A stretch of 64,000 nt of DNA from assembly GCA_024648745.1 (NCBI GenBank), contig JAHCVB010000002.1, positions 76,885 through 140,884 of the forward strand, in the 5' to 3' direction. This DNA is from Sodalis sp. Psp (lineage in GTDB: Bacteria; Pseudomonadota; Gammaproteobacteria; Enterobacterales; Enterobacteriaceae). Positions 41,343 through 51,793 of this stretch are shown piece after piece. The stretch's first letter is position 1; each line of letters begins with the position of its first letter. The notes beneath the pieces are model-generated. The model was not told the DNA's origin. It ran no database searches and saw only the letters and a program-made list of their open reading frames with translations. Both the position numbers and the translations under genes were made by a program.

Positions 41343-43133
41343 ATGCGTACTGTATATTGTGGACAATTGAACCTGTCATATGTCGGTCAGGAAGTGACGT
41401 TATGCGGTTGGGTTAACCGCCGCCGTGACCTTGGCGGTCTGATCTTTATCGATATGCGTGATCGAGAAGGACTGGTGCAGGTATTTTTCGATCCTGATCG
41501 TCAAGATGAATTCGCCATAGCCTCGGAACTGCGCAATGAGTTTTGTCTGCAATTAACCGGCATTGTTCGTGCTCGTCCAGACAATCAAGTCAATAACGAA
41601 ATGGCAACCGGTGCCGTTGAAGTTCTGGCAACCGATTTGACCATCATCAATCGCTCGGAGCCATTGCCTCTTGACACCAATCAGAATAACACTGAAGAGC
41701 AGCGCCTGAAGTTCCGCTATCTTGATCTACGCCGTCCAGTGATGATACATCGTCTTAAAGCACGGGCACGAATTACTAGTTTTATCCGCCAGTTCATGGA
41801 TTCAGAAGGCTTTCTAGATATCGAAACACCGATGCTAACCAAAGCTACACCAGAAGGTGCACGCGATTATCTGGTTCCCAGTCGGGTGCATAAAGGAAAA
41901 TTTTATGCGTTACCGCAGTCGCCACAGCTATTCAAGCAATTGCTGATGATATCAGGCTTCGATCGTTACTACCAGATCGTGAAATGTTTCCGGGATGAAG
42001 ATCTGCGCTCTGATCGCCAGCCGGAATTCACGCAAATCGATGTGGAAATTTCTTTTATGACTGCTCAGCAAGTACGTGAAATGATGGAGCGGCTGGTACG
42101 CGATCTTTGGCATGAAATCGCCGGCGTCGATCTGGGGGTGTTTCCACAGATAACGTATGCTGAAGCTATGCGTCGCTTTGGTTCAGACAAGCCAGATTTA
42201 CGTAACACAATGGAGCTAGTCGACATAGCTGATTTGGTTAAAAACGTAGGATTTGAGGTATTCTCCACTCCTGCGAATGACAGCAAAGGCCGTGTGGCAG
42301 CGCTGCGAGTGCCCGGTGGTGCTCAGTTCAGCAGTAAACAGATCAATGAATACAGTAAATACATTGAAATTTATGGCGCCAAAGGGCTGGCTTGGGCAAA
42401 AGTGAACCAGCGACATGCCGGAGCGGGAGGGGTGCAAAGTCCGGTGGCCAAATTATTAGGGTCGCAAGTGCTTGAAGGCATTCTGTCGCGCACTGGAGCC
42501 GAAGACGGAGACATTGTTTTCTTTGGGGCAGATCACGCCAGTGTAGTAACCAATGCGCTGGGCGCGTTGCGTCTTAAGATTGGCCTGGATTTACAACTCA
42601 CAGCTACAGGCCACTGGGCACCACTGTGGGTTGTGGATTTCCCGATGTTTGAGGAGGACGAAAACGGCAAACTGGCCGCAATGCATCATCCCTTCACTGC
42701 ACCGAAAAATATCGATGTCCAGACCCTCGCTGTTAATCCAGCGGCGGCGCTCGCCAATGCCTATGACATGGTAATTAACGGTTGTGAAGTAGGCAGTGGT
42801 TCGGTACGTATTCACCACGGTGACATGCAGAAAACTGTGTTTGGTCTTCTAGGTATTAATGAAGACGAGCAGCATGAAAAATCTGGCTTCCTGTTAGATG
42901 CATTAAAATACGGTACGCCGCCACACGCAGGGCTGGCATTAGGTCTTGATCGCTTGGTGATGCTGTTGACCAGTACTGACAACATCCGCGATGTCATTGC
43001 CTTTCCGAAAACGGCCGCGGCGGCGGATCTGATGACTGAAGCACCGAGTTTCAGCAATGCCGATGCTCTGGCTGACTTATCGATTGCGGTTATCGGTACA
43101 GGTAAAGAAACAATGGAAAGCGATCAGTCATAA
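41343..43133 (+). CDS. aspS: Aspartyl-tRNA synthetase
   Basis: 596 residues (E. coli 590). The N-terminal OB-fold anticodon domain (about 1-105) contains [22 protein letters not shown]. Class II motif 2 appears as [17 protein letters not shown], the bacterial GAD insertion lies at about 290-420, and motif 3 reads [25 protein letters not shown] leader precedes the ATG. It is the first gene of the aspS-yebC-ruvCAB segment. Confidence 0.97.
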   Translation: MRTVYCGQLNLSYVGQEVTLCGWVNRRRDLGGLIFIDMRDREGLVQVFFDPDRQDEFAIASELRNEFCLQLTGIVRARPDNQVNNEMATGAVEVLATDLTIINRSEPLPLDTNQNNTEEQRLKFRYLDLRRPVMIHRLKARARITSFIRQFMDSEGFLDIETPMLTKATPEGARDYLVPSRVHKGKFYALPQSPQLFKQLLMISGFDRYYQIVKCFRDEDLRSDRQPEFTQIDVEISFMTAQQVREMMERLVRDLWHEIAGVDLGVFPQITYAEAMRRFGSDKPDLRNTMELVDIADLVKNVGFEVFSTPANDSKGRVAALRVPGGAQFSSKQINEYSKYIEIYGAKGLAWAKVNQRHAGAGGVQSPVAKLLGSQVLEGILSRTGAEDGDIVFFGADHASVVTNALGALRLKIGLDLQLTATGHWAPLWVVDFPMFEEDENGKLAAMHHPFTAPKNIDVQTLAVNPAAALANAYDMVINGCEVGSGSVRIHHGDMQKTVFGLLGINEDEQHEKSGFLLDALKYGTPPHAGLALGLDRLVMLLTSTDNIRDVIAFPKTAAAADLMTEAPSFSNADALADLSIAVIGTGKETMESDQS

Positions 43134-43149
43134 TGGCATTTAATGATCT

Positions 43150-43390
43150 CTTATTGACAAAATCGGACGGATATTGGATGATATAATTGGGGGGATTTTA
43201 TGTTTTGGCGAGTCGGCGGTGATATGTATGAATGTTAGTTAACTTTCTAAGGAAAGTGGCGTGGTGCGCGAGCTAGTGCTGACAGGACACTGATTTAGTT
43301 AATATTATCCTGTGAGCAAACGCCTGTATTATAAGCAAGCATCTAACCTGGATGATAAACAAGCCATTGATAACTAGAGCAATTGAAAAT
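43150..43390 (+). pseudogene. nudB: Ghost of nudB (dihydroneopterin triphosphate pyrophosphatase)
   Basis: Just after aspS the plus strand reads LTKSDGYWMI-stop-LGG, matching QRRDDPDFWQSVTGS. Just before yebC it reads [17 protein letters not shown], matching ALTKSWSNRQAIEQ. The Nudix box between them is deleted. E. coli order is aspS-nudB-yebC-ruvC. Confidence 0.5.
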
Positions 43391-43436
43391 TTATTATACA
43401 TTTTCTGACCTGAAAAGTCTTGTTCGGAGAGTATAT

Positions 43437-44177
43437 ATGGCAGGTCATAGTAAGTGGGCAAATACCAAACATCGTAAAGCCGCACAAAATGCCAAACGCG
43501 GAAAGATTTTCACCAAAATTGTCCGAGAATTAGTAACAGCCGCTAGACTAGGCGGTGGGGACATGAACTCCAACCCCCGTCTACGCGCAGCGGTAAATAA
43601 AGCATTATTGAATAACATGACACGCGATACTCTGAATCGCTCCATCTCCCGTGGAGTAGGTGGAGATAATAACATACAAACGGAAACCATTATTTATGAA
43701 GGCTACGGACCTGGTGGTACTGCAGTTATGGTTGAGTGTCTGAGCAGTAACCGCAATCATACCGTGTCGGAAGTGCGCCATGCTTTCACTAAAACCGGTG
43801 GAAATTTGGGCACCAACGGTTCCGTTTCATATCTGTTTATCAAACATGGGGTAATTTCTCTCGCTCCGGGGTTGAGTGAAAGTACTGTAATGGATGCAGC
43901 GCTGGAAGCAGGTGCCTACGACATCATCACATACAACGACGGGGCAATTGACGTGTACACTACTCAGAAAGCCTTCGGCAAAGTAAAAGATGCACTGGCA
44001 GTGGCTGGTTTGACACCGAAATTCTCGAAAGTGGCAATGATCCCATTCACTCACGTTGATCTTGACGCGGAAACTATGTCAAAACTGCTTCGTCTTATTG
44101 ATACGCTGGAAGGTTTAGACGAGGTGCAGTCAATCTACCACAATGGAAAAATGTCTGACGAGACGACAGTTATGTGA
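43437..44177 (+). CDS. yebC: YebC/PmpR-family translation or transcription factor
   Basis: 246 residues, identical in length to E. coli YebC, starting [17 protein letters not shown] after a GGAGA site. Upstream in-frame codons from 43383 belong to the nudB ghost. The signature GRGVGGDNN...[12 protein letters not shown] and the later [18 protein letters not shown] are conserved. The family has been described both as DNA-binding regulators and as ribosome-associated factors relieving proline stalling. The stop overlaps an alternative upstream start of ruvC. Confidence 0.95.
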   Translation: MAGHSKWANTKHRKAAQNAKRGKIFTKIVRELVTAARLGGGDMNSNPRLRAAVNKALLNNMTRDTLNRSISRGVGGDNNIQTETIIYEGYGPGGTAVMVECLSSNRNHTVSEVRHAFTKTGGNLGTNGSVSYLFIKHGVISLAPGLSESTVMDAALEAGAYDIITYNDGAIDVYTTQKAFGKVKDALAVAGLTPKFSKVAMIPFTHVDLDAETMSKLLRLIDTLEGLDEVQSIYHNGKMSDETTVM

Positions 44178-44221
44178 TAACGTGGCCGCCTTCATTGCTC
44201 CTCCCGCTAAGCATGGATGGT

Positions 44222-44743
44222 ATGGACGTTATTCTAGGTATCGACCCCGGTTCTCGGATCACCGGCTATGGCATTATTCGTCAGGAAGGGTGTAAATTGA
44301 GTTATGTGGGCAGCGGTTGTATCCGCACCAAGGTGAACGACCTACCTGGCCGATTAAAGCTAATCTACTCTGGCATTAATGAAATCATTACCCAATTTCA
44401 GCCCAACTGTCTGGCGATTGAACAGGTATTTATGGCGAAAAACTCCGATTCGGCGCTTAAACTAGGCCAGGCGCGCGGTGTTGCTATTGTAGCGGCGATC
44501 AATCTGGATTTACCGGTATTTGAATACGCAGCTCGCCAAGTTAAGCAGACGGTGGTGGGAGTTGGTTCTGCAGAGAAAAACCAAGTGCAGCATACAGTGC
44601 GCACATTGCTGAAATTGCCAGCCAATCCGCAAATGGATGCTGCCGATGCGCTAGCTATTGCCATTACTCACTGCCATGTCAGCCAAAATGCTCTGCGCAT
44701 AGGCGGTAGTCGGTTGACTCTAGCACGTGGACGCCTGAGCTGA
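44222..44743 (+). CDS. ruvC: Holliday junction resolvase RuvC
   Basis: Endonuclease that cuts Holliday junctions made during recombination. Started at [11 protein letters not shown] it has 173 residues, matching E. coli. The longer frame from 44174 adds 16 non-homologous residues. Catalytic acidic residues are present: Asp in LGIDPG, Glu in AIEQVFM (about 67) and the Asp pair in [11 protein letters not shown] (about 139-142). It follows yebC closely. Confidence 0.96.
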   Translation: MDVILGIDPGSRITGYGIIRQEGCKLSYVGSGCIRTKVNDLPGRLKLIYSGINEIITQFQPNCLAIEQVFMAKNSDSALKLGQARGVAIVAAINLDLPVFEYAARQVKQTVVGVGSAEKNQVQHTVRTLLKLPANPQMDAADALAIAITHCHVSQNALRIGGSRLTLARGRLS

Positions 44744-44771
44744 TCACTGGCGAGCATCTTTGCCTTCTAAT

Positions 44772-44787
44772 CTAGATAAATATCCAG
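44772..44787 (+). promoter_or_regulatory. Degenerate LexA (SOS) box upstream of ruvA
   Basis: CTAGATAAATATCCAG fits the CTG-N10-CAG operator except that the left half reads CTA. It lies about 90 bases before ruvA, where E. coli has CTGGATATCTATCCAG. The right half TATCCAG is identical. The changed third base is normally essential, so binding is probably weak. Confidence 0.5.
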
Positions 44788-44876
44788 CCTTTATTATATT
44801 ATAAACATGATAATACATCATGTTACTATTATAATCATAATTATGAATAACCTGACGCGAAAAAAGGAAGATCAGG

Positions 44877-45497
44877 ATGATTGGATATCTTAGAGGAATC
44901 ATTCTGGAAAAGCAGCCTCCACAGGTGCTGTTAGAAACTCAAGGGGTAGGATATGAAGTGTATATGCCGATGACCTGTTTTTATGCACTGCCGGAAACTG
45001 GCCAGGAGGTAGTTATTTTCACTCATTTCGTTGTGCGCCAGGATACCCAACTATTGTTTGGTTTTATTCACAGACAAGAACGAGTATTATTCCGTGAACT
45101 AATCAAAGTCAATGGGGTTGGGCCTAAACTAGCGCTGGCGATTTTATCTGGAATGTCTGTACAGGAGCTTGTCAATACCGTAGTGCGCCGAGAAATTAAT
45201 ACGCTGGTAAAATTACCCGGTGTCGGAAAAAAAACCGCGGAGAGATTGGTGTTGGAAATGAAGGACAGCTTCAAAAGCTTGCCTAGCAATCTATTTGCGC
45301 TGCAAAATGTGGACAATTTACTCTCGTCTACCCTTGACAAAAGTAAACTTGCAGCTAATCCTAAAAGTGAAGCGGTTGCTGCGCTAGTGGCGTTGGGGTA
45401 TAAGTTTCAGGAAGCCAACCAGATGGTGGGCAAAGTGGTGCGTGCTGGCGTTGATTGTGAAGTACTTATCCGCGATGCGCTACGTAATGCATTGTGA
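44877..45497 (+). CDS. ruvA: Holliday junction branch-migration protein RuvA
   Basis: Junction-recognising tetramer, 206 residues (E. coli 203). The N-terminal OB domain begins [15 protein letters not shown]. Two helix-hairpin-helix motifs follow ([15 protein letters not shown] and [17 protein letters not shown]), and the flexible linker leads to the C-terminal RuvB-binding domain with [25 protein letters not shown] precedes the start. It is separated from ruvC by 133 bases and from ruvB by seven. Confidence 0.96.
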   Translation: MIGYLRGIILEKQPPQVLLETQGVGYEVYMPMTCFYALPETGQEVVIFTHFVVRQDTQLLFGFIHRQERVLFRELIKVNGVGPKLALAILSGMSVQELVNTVVRREINTLVKLPGVGKKTAERLVLEMKDSFKSLPSNLFALQNVDNLLSSTLDKSKLAANPKSEAVAALVALGYKFQEANQMVGKVVRAGVDCEVLIRDALRNAL

Positions 45498-45504
45498 GGT
45501 AGAG

Positions 45505-46521
45505 ATGATAATAGAAGCCGATCGACTAATTTCCGCCGCGGTGAGTGTAAAAGATGTTATCGATCGTGTCATCAGGCCGAAAAATCTGGAAGACTACATT
45601 GGCCAGCCGCATGTGAGCGAGCAGATGGGGATTTTTATCCAGGCAGCGAAAATGCGCGGCGATGCACTTGATCATCTGTTAATTTCCGGGCCGCCAGGGT
45701 TAGGAAAGACCACTCTAGCGAATATTGTTGCTAACGAAATGGGGGTGAATCTGCGTACTACCTCGGGCCCGGTTTTGGAAAAAGCTGGAGATTTGGCGGC
45801 AATGCTAACTAACCTTGAACCATACGATGTGTTATTTATCGATGAAATTCATCGGCTTTCTCCGCCTGTAGAGGAAGTGCTCTACCCGGCGATGGATGAT
45901 TATCAGCTGGATATCATGATAGGCGCAGGGCCGGCTGCTCGTTCTATCAAAATTGAACTGCCTCCGTTTACTCTGGTAGGTGCAACTACCCGTACAGGCT
46001 TACTGACCCCACCTCTGCGCGACCGATTTGGTATTGTGCAGCGGCTAGAGTTTTATCAGACGGGGGATCTACAGCACATTGTCAGTCGCAGTGCCGCCTG
46101 TCTGGCGCTAAATATCACTGAGGGTGGTGCGCGCGAGATCGCCTACCGTGCTCGCGGGACGCCGCGTATTGCTAACCGACTACTACGCCGCGTCCGTGAT
46201 TTCTCCGAAGTACGGGCCACCGGCTACATCACCGATGAGGTGGCAGTGAACGCATTGAATATGCTAGATGTTGATACCGAAGGGTTCGATTTCATGGACC
46301 GCAAGCTGCTACTGGCTATCATTAATAAATTCGTAGGCGGACCAGTTGGGGTAGATAACCTAGCGGCAACGATTGGTGAAGGACGGGAGACGATTGAAGA
46401 TGTGCTGGAGCCTTTCCTTATCCAGCAGGGGTTTATACAACGAACTCCGCGCGGCCGTGTTGCTACCGCTCATGCCTACCGCCATTTTGGCTTTGATGCC
46501 AAACTGGAAGAACTTAAATAA
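45505..46521 (+). CDS. ruvB: Holliday junction branch-migration ATPase RuvB
   Basis: Hexameric AAA+ motor, 338 residues starting [11 protein letters not shown] (E. coli 336, [10 protein letters not shown]). Walker [10 protein letters not shown] is at about 61-69, Walker B DEIHRL at about 113-118, sensor 1 GATTRTG near 158, and the arginine-finger region [14 protein letters not shown] follows. The winged-helix C-terminus contains [12 protein letters not shown]. It is an operon partner of ruvA with a GAGGTAGAG site. Confidence 0.97.
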   Translation: MIIEADRLISAAVSVKDVIDRVIRPKNLEDYIGQPHVSEQMGIFIQAAKMRGDALDHLLISGPPGLGKTTLANIVANEMGVNLRTTSGPVLEKAGDLAAMLTNLEPYDVLFIDEIHRLSPPVEEVLYPAMDDYQLDIMIGAGPAARSIKIELPPFTLVGATTRTGLLTPPLRDRFGIVQRLEFYQTGDLQHIVSRSAACLALNITEGGAREIAYRARGTPRIANRLLRRVRDFSEVRATGYITDEVAVNALNMLDVDTEGFDFMDRKLLLAIINKFVGGPVGVDNLAATIGEGRETIEDVLEPFLIQQGFIQRTPRGRVATAHAYRHFGFDAKLEELK

Positions 46522-46642
46522 CTCCAGGCTAAACGAGCTTAACAGAGCAAAAGGTGCTCTTCTCATCATGTTATCATTGTGCGGGAAGATATCTCTGACG
46601 TCTGGATAAACAATGTGGAGCATTTCCAGCGTATCACAAGAC

Positions 46643-47428
46643 TCATACTCGCGGCTTCACTGTCAAGCTAAGTAGAAAAAGCACCGAAGCACATAGCACA
46701 ACGGATGGTCCAGCCGGCGTGTCATAAACAGCGGAAAATTCCAGTCCACCGGTAACTGCCAGCGCACCTGTCTGCGTGGCGTATACCGCCATTTGTTCCG
46801 GGCTACGCGCGAAGCGGCGAGCAGCGGCAGGAGGGATAATCAACAGGGAAGTGATAATCAGCGTGCCGACAAATTTCATCGCTAGACCGATAGTCAGCGC
46901 AGTGACCAGCATCAGCAACATCTTGATACGAGGCAAAATGATGCCGTCCACGTGAGCTAATTCAGGGCTGATGCTCACCGATAGCAGTGCACTCCATTGC
47001 CAGATCATCAGTGCTAGAATCATGATTACACCCACGCCTACCAGAACAACATCCTGTAGCGTGACCGCCAGCAAATCGCCAAACAGGTATGCTATTAAAT
47101 TTACCCGTATCCCCTGCATCAGACTGATCACTACCAGACCTAGAGATAAAGTACTGTGCGCCATAATGCCCAGCAAAGTATCAATGGCGAGTTGCGGGAA
47201 GCGCTCCAGCCACACCAATGCCAGTGTCAGCGCCAACATCACTGCAATCACTGCGCATAATGGATTAATATCCAGCAACAGCCCAAAGGCAACGCCTAAC
47301 AGAGAAGTATGGGCGAGAGTATCTCCAAAATAAGACATCTTACGCCAGACCACGAAGGATCCTAGCGGCCCAGCCACCAATGCCAGCAGCACGCCGGCAA
47401 GCCAGCCGGGTAATAATAATTCAATCAT
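46643..47428 (-). CDS. znuB: Zinc ABC transporter permease ZnuB
   Basis: 261 residues, with about eight hydrophobic helices, ABC-3 family. Conserved are [23 protein letters not shown] at the start, the ZnuC-contacting loop with [14 protein letters not shown] and the [19 protein letters not shown] stretch. It overlaps znuC by eight bases, so the two are translationally coupled. It works with ZnuC and with ZnuA, which is encoded divergently. Confidence 0.95.
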   Translation of the reverse strand: MIELLLPGWLAGVLLALVAGPLGSFVVWRKMSYFGDTLAHTSLLGVAFGLLLDINPLCAVIAVMLALTLALVWLERFPQLAIDTLLGIMAHSTLSLGLVVISLMQGIRVNLIAYLFGDLLAVTLQDVVLVGVGVIMILALMIWQWSALLSVSISPELAHVDGIILPRIKMLLMLVTALTIGLAMKFVGTLIITSLLIIPPAAARRFARSPEQMAVYATQTGALAVTGGLEFSAVYDTPAGPSVVLCASVLFLLSLTVKPRV

Positions 47429-48188
47429 GATTCGCGTCTCTAGATTCAGGCGGGGTCGCTATCACATCGCCTTGCAGATTGTGACGGTGATTATGGCGAT
47501 GGCAGTAAATTGCAAGTTGCTCTGAGCTATGGTGACCGAACATGGCGATAAAATCTGGATGAGCAGAGACCATTTCCGGAGTACCAGAACAGCAAATATG
47601 ATGGTTTAGACACAACACTTCATCAGTTTTCGCCATCACCAAATGCAAGTCGTGCGAGACCATTAATACCCCGCACCCTAGGGTATGGCGGATTTGGTCA
47701 ATCAAATCATATAATGCAACCTGGCCGCTAACGTCGATGCCTTGGGTTGGCTCATCTAGCACTAAGAGTTGTGGCCGACTGAGCAACGCTCGTGCCAGCA
47801 ACACTCGCTGCATTTCGCCACCGGACAGCCTCTGTAATGCCTGATCTTGCAAATGTTCTGCCTTAACATGAGTAAGAGATGGAAGAATATCGCGCTTTGT
47901 CACACCTGGCCGTAGGCGCATAAAACGTTCTACCGTTAGCGGCATCGTGGGATCCAAATGGAGTTTCTGCGGTACATAACCAATTCGCATTTCTGGTTGT
48001 CTGGTCAATGTGCCGGTATCGGGCGCGATGAGACCAATCACTACCCGCACTAGCATAGATTTACCAGCGCCGTTTGGCCCCAGTAAGGTGAGTATTTTCC
48101 CGGATCGCAGGTTAAATGAAATATCGTGCAAAATAGCTTTTTGCTCGAAGGCAACGGAGATGTGTTCGAGTATTACTAAATCGGTCAT
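47421..48188 (-). CDS. znuC: Zinc ABC transporter ATP-binding protein ZnuC
   Basis: 255 residues (E. coli 251). Walker A GPNGAGKS is at about 37-44, the signature [16 protein letters not shown] at about 122, Walker [14 protein letters not shown], and the switch histidine in [10 protein letters not shown]. The C-terminal tail carries a histidine-rich zinc-sensing-like stretch (CHRHNHRHN), as in E. coli. It is divergent from znuA across a 60-bp region with a Zur-like operator. Confidence 0.96.
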   Translation of the reverse strand: MTDLVILEHISVAFEQKAILHDISFNLRSGKILTLLGPNGAGKSMLVRVVIGLIAPDTGTLTRQPEMRIGYVPQKLHLDPTMPLTVERFMRLRPGVTKRDILPSLTHVKAEHLQDQALQRLSGGEMQRVLLARALLSRPQLLVLDEPTQGIDVSGQVALYDLIDQIRHTLGCGVLMVSHDLHLVMAKTDEVLCLNHHICCSGTPEMVSAHPDFIAMFGHHSSEQLAIYCHRHNHRHNLQGDVIATPPESRDANHD

Positions 48189-48215
48189 AATGATGTATGG
48201 TTGTTAAAATATCTA

Positions 48216-48231
48216 GTTATTATAACATAAC
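48216..48231. promoter_or_regulatory. Candidate Zur operator between znuC and znuA
   Basis: GTTATTATAACATAAC is an imperfect inverted repeat (GTTAT...ATAAC) in the 60-bp divergent intergenic region. It resembles the TATAACAT core of enterobacterial Zur sites that repress znuA and znuCB together. No zur gene is in this window. Confidence 0.5.
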
Positions 48232-48248
48232 AATTCATATCGTTGCCG

Positions 48249-49241
48249 ATGAAAATTTTTGCTATGCCTGTATTAAACTATCCATTACTTTCAGTTTCAC
48301 GTACAGGCCACTTCGTCTTTCTAGTGGCCGTATTGGGATTAACATCGTGTGTAGACGTACAGGCCACGATAGTAACTTCCATCCGTCCGTTGGGTTTTAT
48401 CGCTGCCGCCATCTCTGACGGTGTTATTCCAGTAGAGGTTGTCTTGCCAGATGGTGCCTCACCGCATGATTATGCTTTGCGGCCGACGGATTTAATGCGG
48501 ATAAAGAAAGCGGATGTTTTAGTTTGGGTGGGACCGGACATGGAAGCGTTTCTTATTCGCCCAGCTACATTACTACCTGCCGATAAGCGCATCACTCTAG
48601 CTAGCCTGCCATCCATCACACCCCTTTTAATCAGAGATAGAAGAAAACTGCATGAAAATTATGTCAATAATAATGAAGCCGACAGCAATTTTCACCAGAG
48701 CTACAGTTGCCACCATGGCGAATATAACATGCACATCTGGCTCTCTCCGGAGATTGCACGCCGAGCGGCGGAGGCCATTCACGATCGTCTGGTAGACTTC
48801 ATTCCTGAAAAAAAACAACAATTGGACGATAATCTGCAAATTTTCAATAGTATCTTGACAAAAAATGACGAAATTATCGATACAATGCTGTCAGCCGTTC
48901 GATCTAAGGGATATTTTGTATTTCATGATGCATATGGATACTTTGAAAAATACTATGGCTTGAGGCCATTAGGATATTTTACCACTAATCCGGAAATACA
49001 GCCTGGTGCCCATACCTTACATAAAATTATAACACGATTGGGTAGGCAAAAAGTAACGTGTGTTTTTTCTGAACCGCAATTCAGGCCAACCGTTGTAAAC
49101 GTCATCACCAGTGGGGTATCCATACATGTTGGCACCCTGGATCCATTGGGAATAGGTATCGCTTTAAATAAGGAAAGCTACACGTTCTTCCTATTGAAAT
49201 TATCGGACCAGTACGTGAGCTGCTTGAAGAAGAACATGTGA
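48249..49241 (+). CDS. znuA: Zinc-binding periplasmic protein ZnuA
   Basis: Captures zinc in the periplasm for ZnuBC. About 330 residues from the ATG at 48249. A TTG two codons upstream and an ATG at 48264 are alternatives. A hydrophobic signal segment ends near VQA before TIVTSIRPLGF. Zinc ligands expected from the family are present: the Glu/His region around GPDMEAFLI and ASPHDYALRP, His in YNMHIWLSPE, His in YFVFHDAYGYFE and the late LDPLG. The acidic, histidine-rich loop of E. coli is replaced by a longer asparagine-rich loop with only four to five histidines, suggesting reduced zinc-scavenging ability. Confidence 0.93.
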   Translation: MKIFAMPVLNYPLLSVSRTGHFVFLVAVLGLTSCVDVQATIVTSIRPLGFIAAAISDGVIPVEVVLPDGASPHDYALRPTDLMRIKKADVLVWVGPDMEAFLIRPATLLPADKRITLASLPSITPLLIRDRRKLHENYVNNNEADSNFHQSYSCHHGEYNMHIWLSPEIARRAAEAIHDRLVDFIPEKKQQLDDNLQIFNSILTKNDEIIDTMLSAVRSKGYFVFHDAYGYFEKYYGLRPLGYFTTNPEIQPGAHTLHKIITRLGRQKVTCVFSEPQFRPTVVNVITSGVSIHVGTLDPLGIGIALNKESYTFFLLKLSDQYVSCLKKNM

Positions 49242-49253
49242 GGATAGTCATTA

Positions 49254-50576
49254 GTGCATCGGGTAGCCCATTCCTTTGTTCTGGCCTTTAACCATCTTCC
49301 GAGACCCCACCGCGTAATATTGGGGTCGTTAACCATAGCTACTTTGGCCGTCGCTGTCTGGCGGCCTTACACCTACTCACCAGTTATGGTACAACCTGTC
49401 AGCCGTATTGTAGAGGAAGACTACAAGTTACTAAAACTGACACCTGAAGCTAGCGAGCCGCTGGACCAAACCACCTCCTACAGTGATGACAATATCCCCA
49501 AGGGCGAATTGGATGAACGCGTAGAAGGAGAGGCTGGCATGTATGAACATGTCGTCTCCTCTGGCGATACCCTGAGCAGCATCCTAAACCAATACGGCGT
49601 TGATACCTCAGATATTACCTTACTGGCCCAGCAATATCCAGCGCTGTGTAATCTGAAAGTCGGCCAGTCACTTTCCTGGACGTTGACGGCGGATAGCGAC
49701 CTGCAGCGTCTAATCTGGGATATTTCCCGCCGCGAAACCCGTACCTACGACCGTGTTGATGGTAGCTTTAAAGAAAGCATCTCCAATATGACCGGTGAAT
49801 GGCGCAATATCATCATGAAAGGCCAGCTCGACGGCAACTTTGTCACCAGCGCTCGTGCTGCCGGCCTGACTAGTAGCGATATCAGCGCGGTAGTTAAAGC
49901 ATTGCAGTGGCAGATAGACTTCCGCAAACTTCGCAAAGGAGAGCAGTTCTCTGTCTTGATCTCACGAAAAATACTGGATGGAAAAAGAGCTAAAAGTCAG
50001 TTACTTGGAGTTCGGTTGCGCACTGGAGGTAAAGACTATTACGCTTTCCGCGCCGATGACGGTAAATTCTATAACCGCGATGCCGCTAGCCTGGCCAGTG
50101 GTTTTATGCGTTTTCCGACCATGAAGCAATTCCGTGTCTCTTCTAACTTTAACCCACGCCGGCTCAATCCTGTCACAGGCCGTATCGCACCTCACCGTGG
50201 CGTCGATTTTGCCGTTCCGATCGGCACTCCGGTGCTAGCGGCAGGGGATGGTGAAGTGATAGTCAGTAAAAGAGATGGTACCGCCGGTAATTATGTGGCA
50301 ATTCGCCATGGCTGTCAGTATATGACTCGCTATATGCATCTGAAAAAACTACTGGTGAAACCGGGACAAAAAGTGAAGCGTGGAGATCACATTGCATTGT
50401 CTGGTAATACCGGGCGCTCCACTGGTCCCCATTTGCATTTTGAAATGTGGATCAACCAACAGGCAGTCAATCCGTTGACTACTAAACTACCGCGTACCGA
50501 AGGATTAACCGGTAATGATCGTGCTACGTATCTGGCACAAGTTAAGCAAATGTTATCTCAGTTGCAACTCAACTGA
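49254..50576 (+). CDS. mepM: Murein DD-endopeptidase MepM (YebA)
   Basis: Cleaves D-Ala-mDAP cross-links so that new peptidoglycan can be inserted. 440 residues from a GTG start giving MHRVAHSFVLAFNHLP, the same length as E. coli. A membrane anchor lies at about 22-38, a LysM/OapA-like region includes HVVSSGDTLSSILNQYG (about 97), and the C-terminal M23 peptidase domain has zinc ligands in HRGVD (about 314-318) and GPHLHFEMW (about 391). It is located twelve bases after znuA, an arrangement also found in E. coli (znuA-mepM-lpxM). Confidence 0.95.
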   Translation: MHRVAHSFVLAFNHLPRPHRVILGSLTIATLAVAVWRPYTYSPVMVQPVSRIVEEDYKLLKLTPEASEPLDQTTSYSDDNIPKGELDERVEGEAGMYEHVVSSGDTLSSILNQYGVDTSDITLLAQQYPALCNLKVGQSLSWTLTADSDLQRLIWDISRRETRTYDRVDGSFKESISNMTGEWRNIIMKGQLDGNFVTSARAAGLTSSDISAVVKALQWQIDFRKLRKGEQFSVLISRKILDGKRAKSQLLGVRLRTGGKDYYAFRADDGKFYNRDAASLASGFMRFPTMKQFRVSSNFNPRRLNPVTGRIAPHRGVDFAVPIGTPVLAAGDGEVIVSKRDGTAGNYVAIRHGCQYMTRYMHLKKLLVKPGQKVKRGDHIALSGNTGRSTGPHLHFEMWINQQAVNPLTTKLPRTEGLTGNDRATYLAQVKQMLSQLQLN

Positions 50577-50641
50577 CATGACGTCCTTTAATAATGCGAT
50601 TAGTCGCAGCATCTGCGAGTTAGTCAGCATATAGATAAGGC

Positions 50642-51604
50642 ATGGAAAACAAGAAAAGGGGGCATATTGAGTTCATCCCAACATTCAAAAGCGCATTCTA
50701 TGCACCACGTTACTGGGGTATCTGGCTAGGAATAGGCTCTGTTGCCGCCGCAGCCTGGATCCCACCGCGACTACGCGATCCGGTGTTAGGCGTCCTTGGC
50801 TGGGTGATAGGACGTATAGCCAAAAAAGCGCGGTTCCGCGCTCAAGTCAATTTGGCTTACTGTTTGCCGGAAGTGCCTCTGGCACAGCGTCAAACTATCA
50901 TTGATAATATGTTCGCTTGTGTGCCACAGTCCACTATCTTGATGGCGGAGCTGGCCTGCCGCGATCCACGGCGGGTGCTAGCACGTGTACGCTGGCATGG
51001 TGACGAACTGCTTAATCAGTTACAGGAAGAAAAGAGCAATGTGATTTTCCTGGTTCCCCATTGTTGGGCAGTCGACGTGCCGGCAATGCTGATGGCGGCA
51101 CGCGGCCAGAAAATGGCGGCAATGTTTCACAATCAGCGTAATGAATTGGTGGATTATATGTGGAACCGTGTGCGTAAGCGCTTTGGTGGTCGTATGCACG
51201 CCCGCAATGACGGCATTAAACCGTTTATCAGTTCGGTGCGACAAGGATATTGGGGCTATTATTCGCCTGATCAGGACCATGGAGCTAAGCACAGCAAATT
51301 TGTAGATTTTTTCTCTACTTATAAGGCAACTCTGCCGGCCATTGGCCGTTTGATGAAGGTTTGTCGCGCAATAGTTATTCCCCTGTTCCCAGTCTACGAC
51401 GGTAAAACTAGCCGTCTGGATATTCATGTTCTACCAGCGATGGACGATTTAGCAGATGCGGATGATGTCACCATTGCTCGTCGAATGAATGAGGAAGTAG
51501 AAAAATTGGTGCGCCCGAATCCAGAACAATATACGTGGATTCTGAAATTTCTGAAAACTCGTAAACCTGGTGATCCTAATCCTTACAAGTGGCCGTTGCG
51601 TTGA
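50642..51604 (+). CDS. lpxM: Lipid A myristoyltransferase LpxM
   Basis: Adds the last secondary acyl chain to Kdo2-lipid A. 320 residues (E. coli 323). An N-terminal membrane helix (about 24-41) precedes the HX4D catalytic motif, here HCWAVD at about 140-145 (E. coli HGWAVD). SVRQGYWGYYSPDQDHG and FVDFFSTYKATLPAIGRL are intact. The retention of full lipid A acylation indicates a conventional outer membrane. Confidence 0.95.
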   Translation: MENKKRGHIEFIPTFKSAFYAPRYWGIWLGIGSVAAAAWIPPRLRDPVLGVLGWVIGRIAKKARFRAQVNLAYCLPEVPLAQRQTIIDNMFACVPQSTILMAELACRDPRRVLARVRWHGDELLNQLQEEKSNVIFLVPHCWAVDVPAMLMAARGQKMAAMFHNQRNELVDYMWNRVRKRFGGRMHARNDGIKPFISSVRQGYWGYYSPDQDHGAKHSKFVDFFSTYKATLPAIGRLMKVCRAIVIPLFPVYDGKTSRLDIHVLPAMDDLADADDVTIARRMNEEVEKLVRPNPEQYTWILKFLKTRKPGDPNPYKWPLR

Positions 51605-51793
51605 TGACGCCTACCGAAGACGTGTTATGCACCCAAGAGGGTACTTGATGGCAAGGCGCGGCCCGGATTGGCATATGGTATGAGCGAAAGGTGTAATTAT
51701 GGCTACGTTAAGCTTTTTCTGTTCTTATGCTTACAAAGCAGTGGGAAATCGCTTCAGGAGAGGCACTAGACAAAAGCGTGGCTGACGTAGTAT

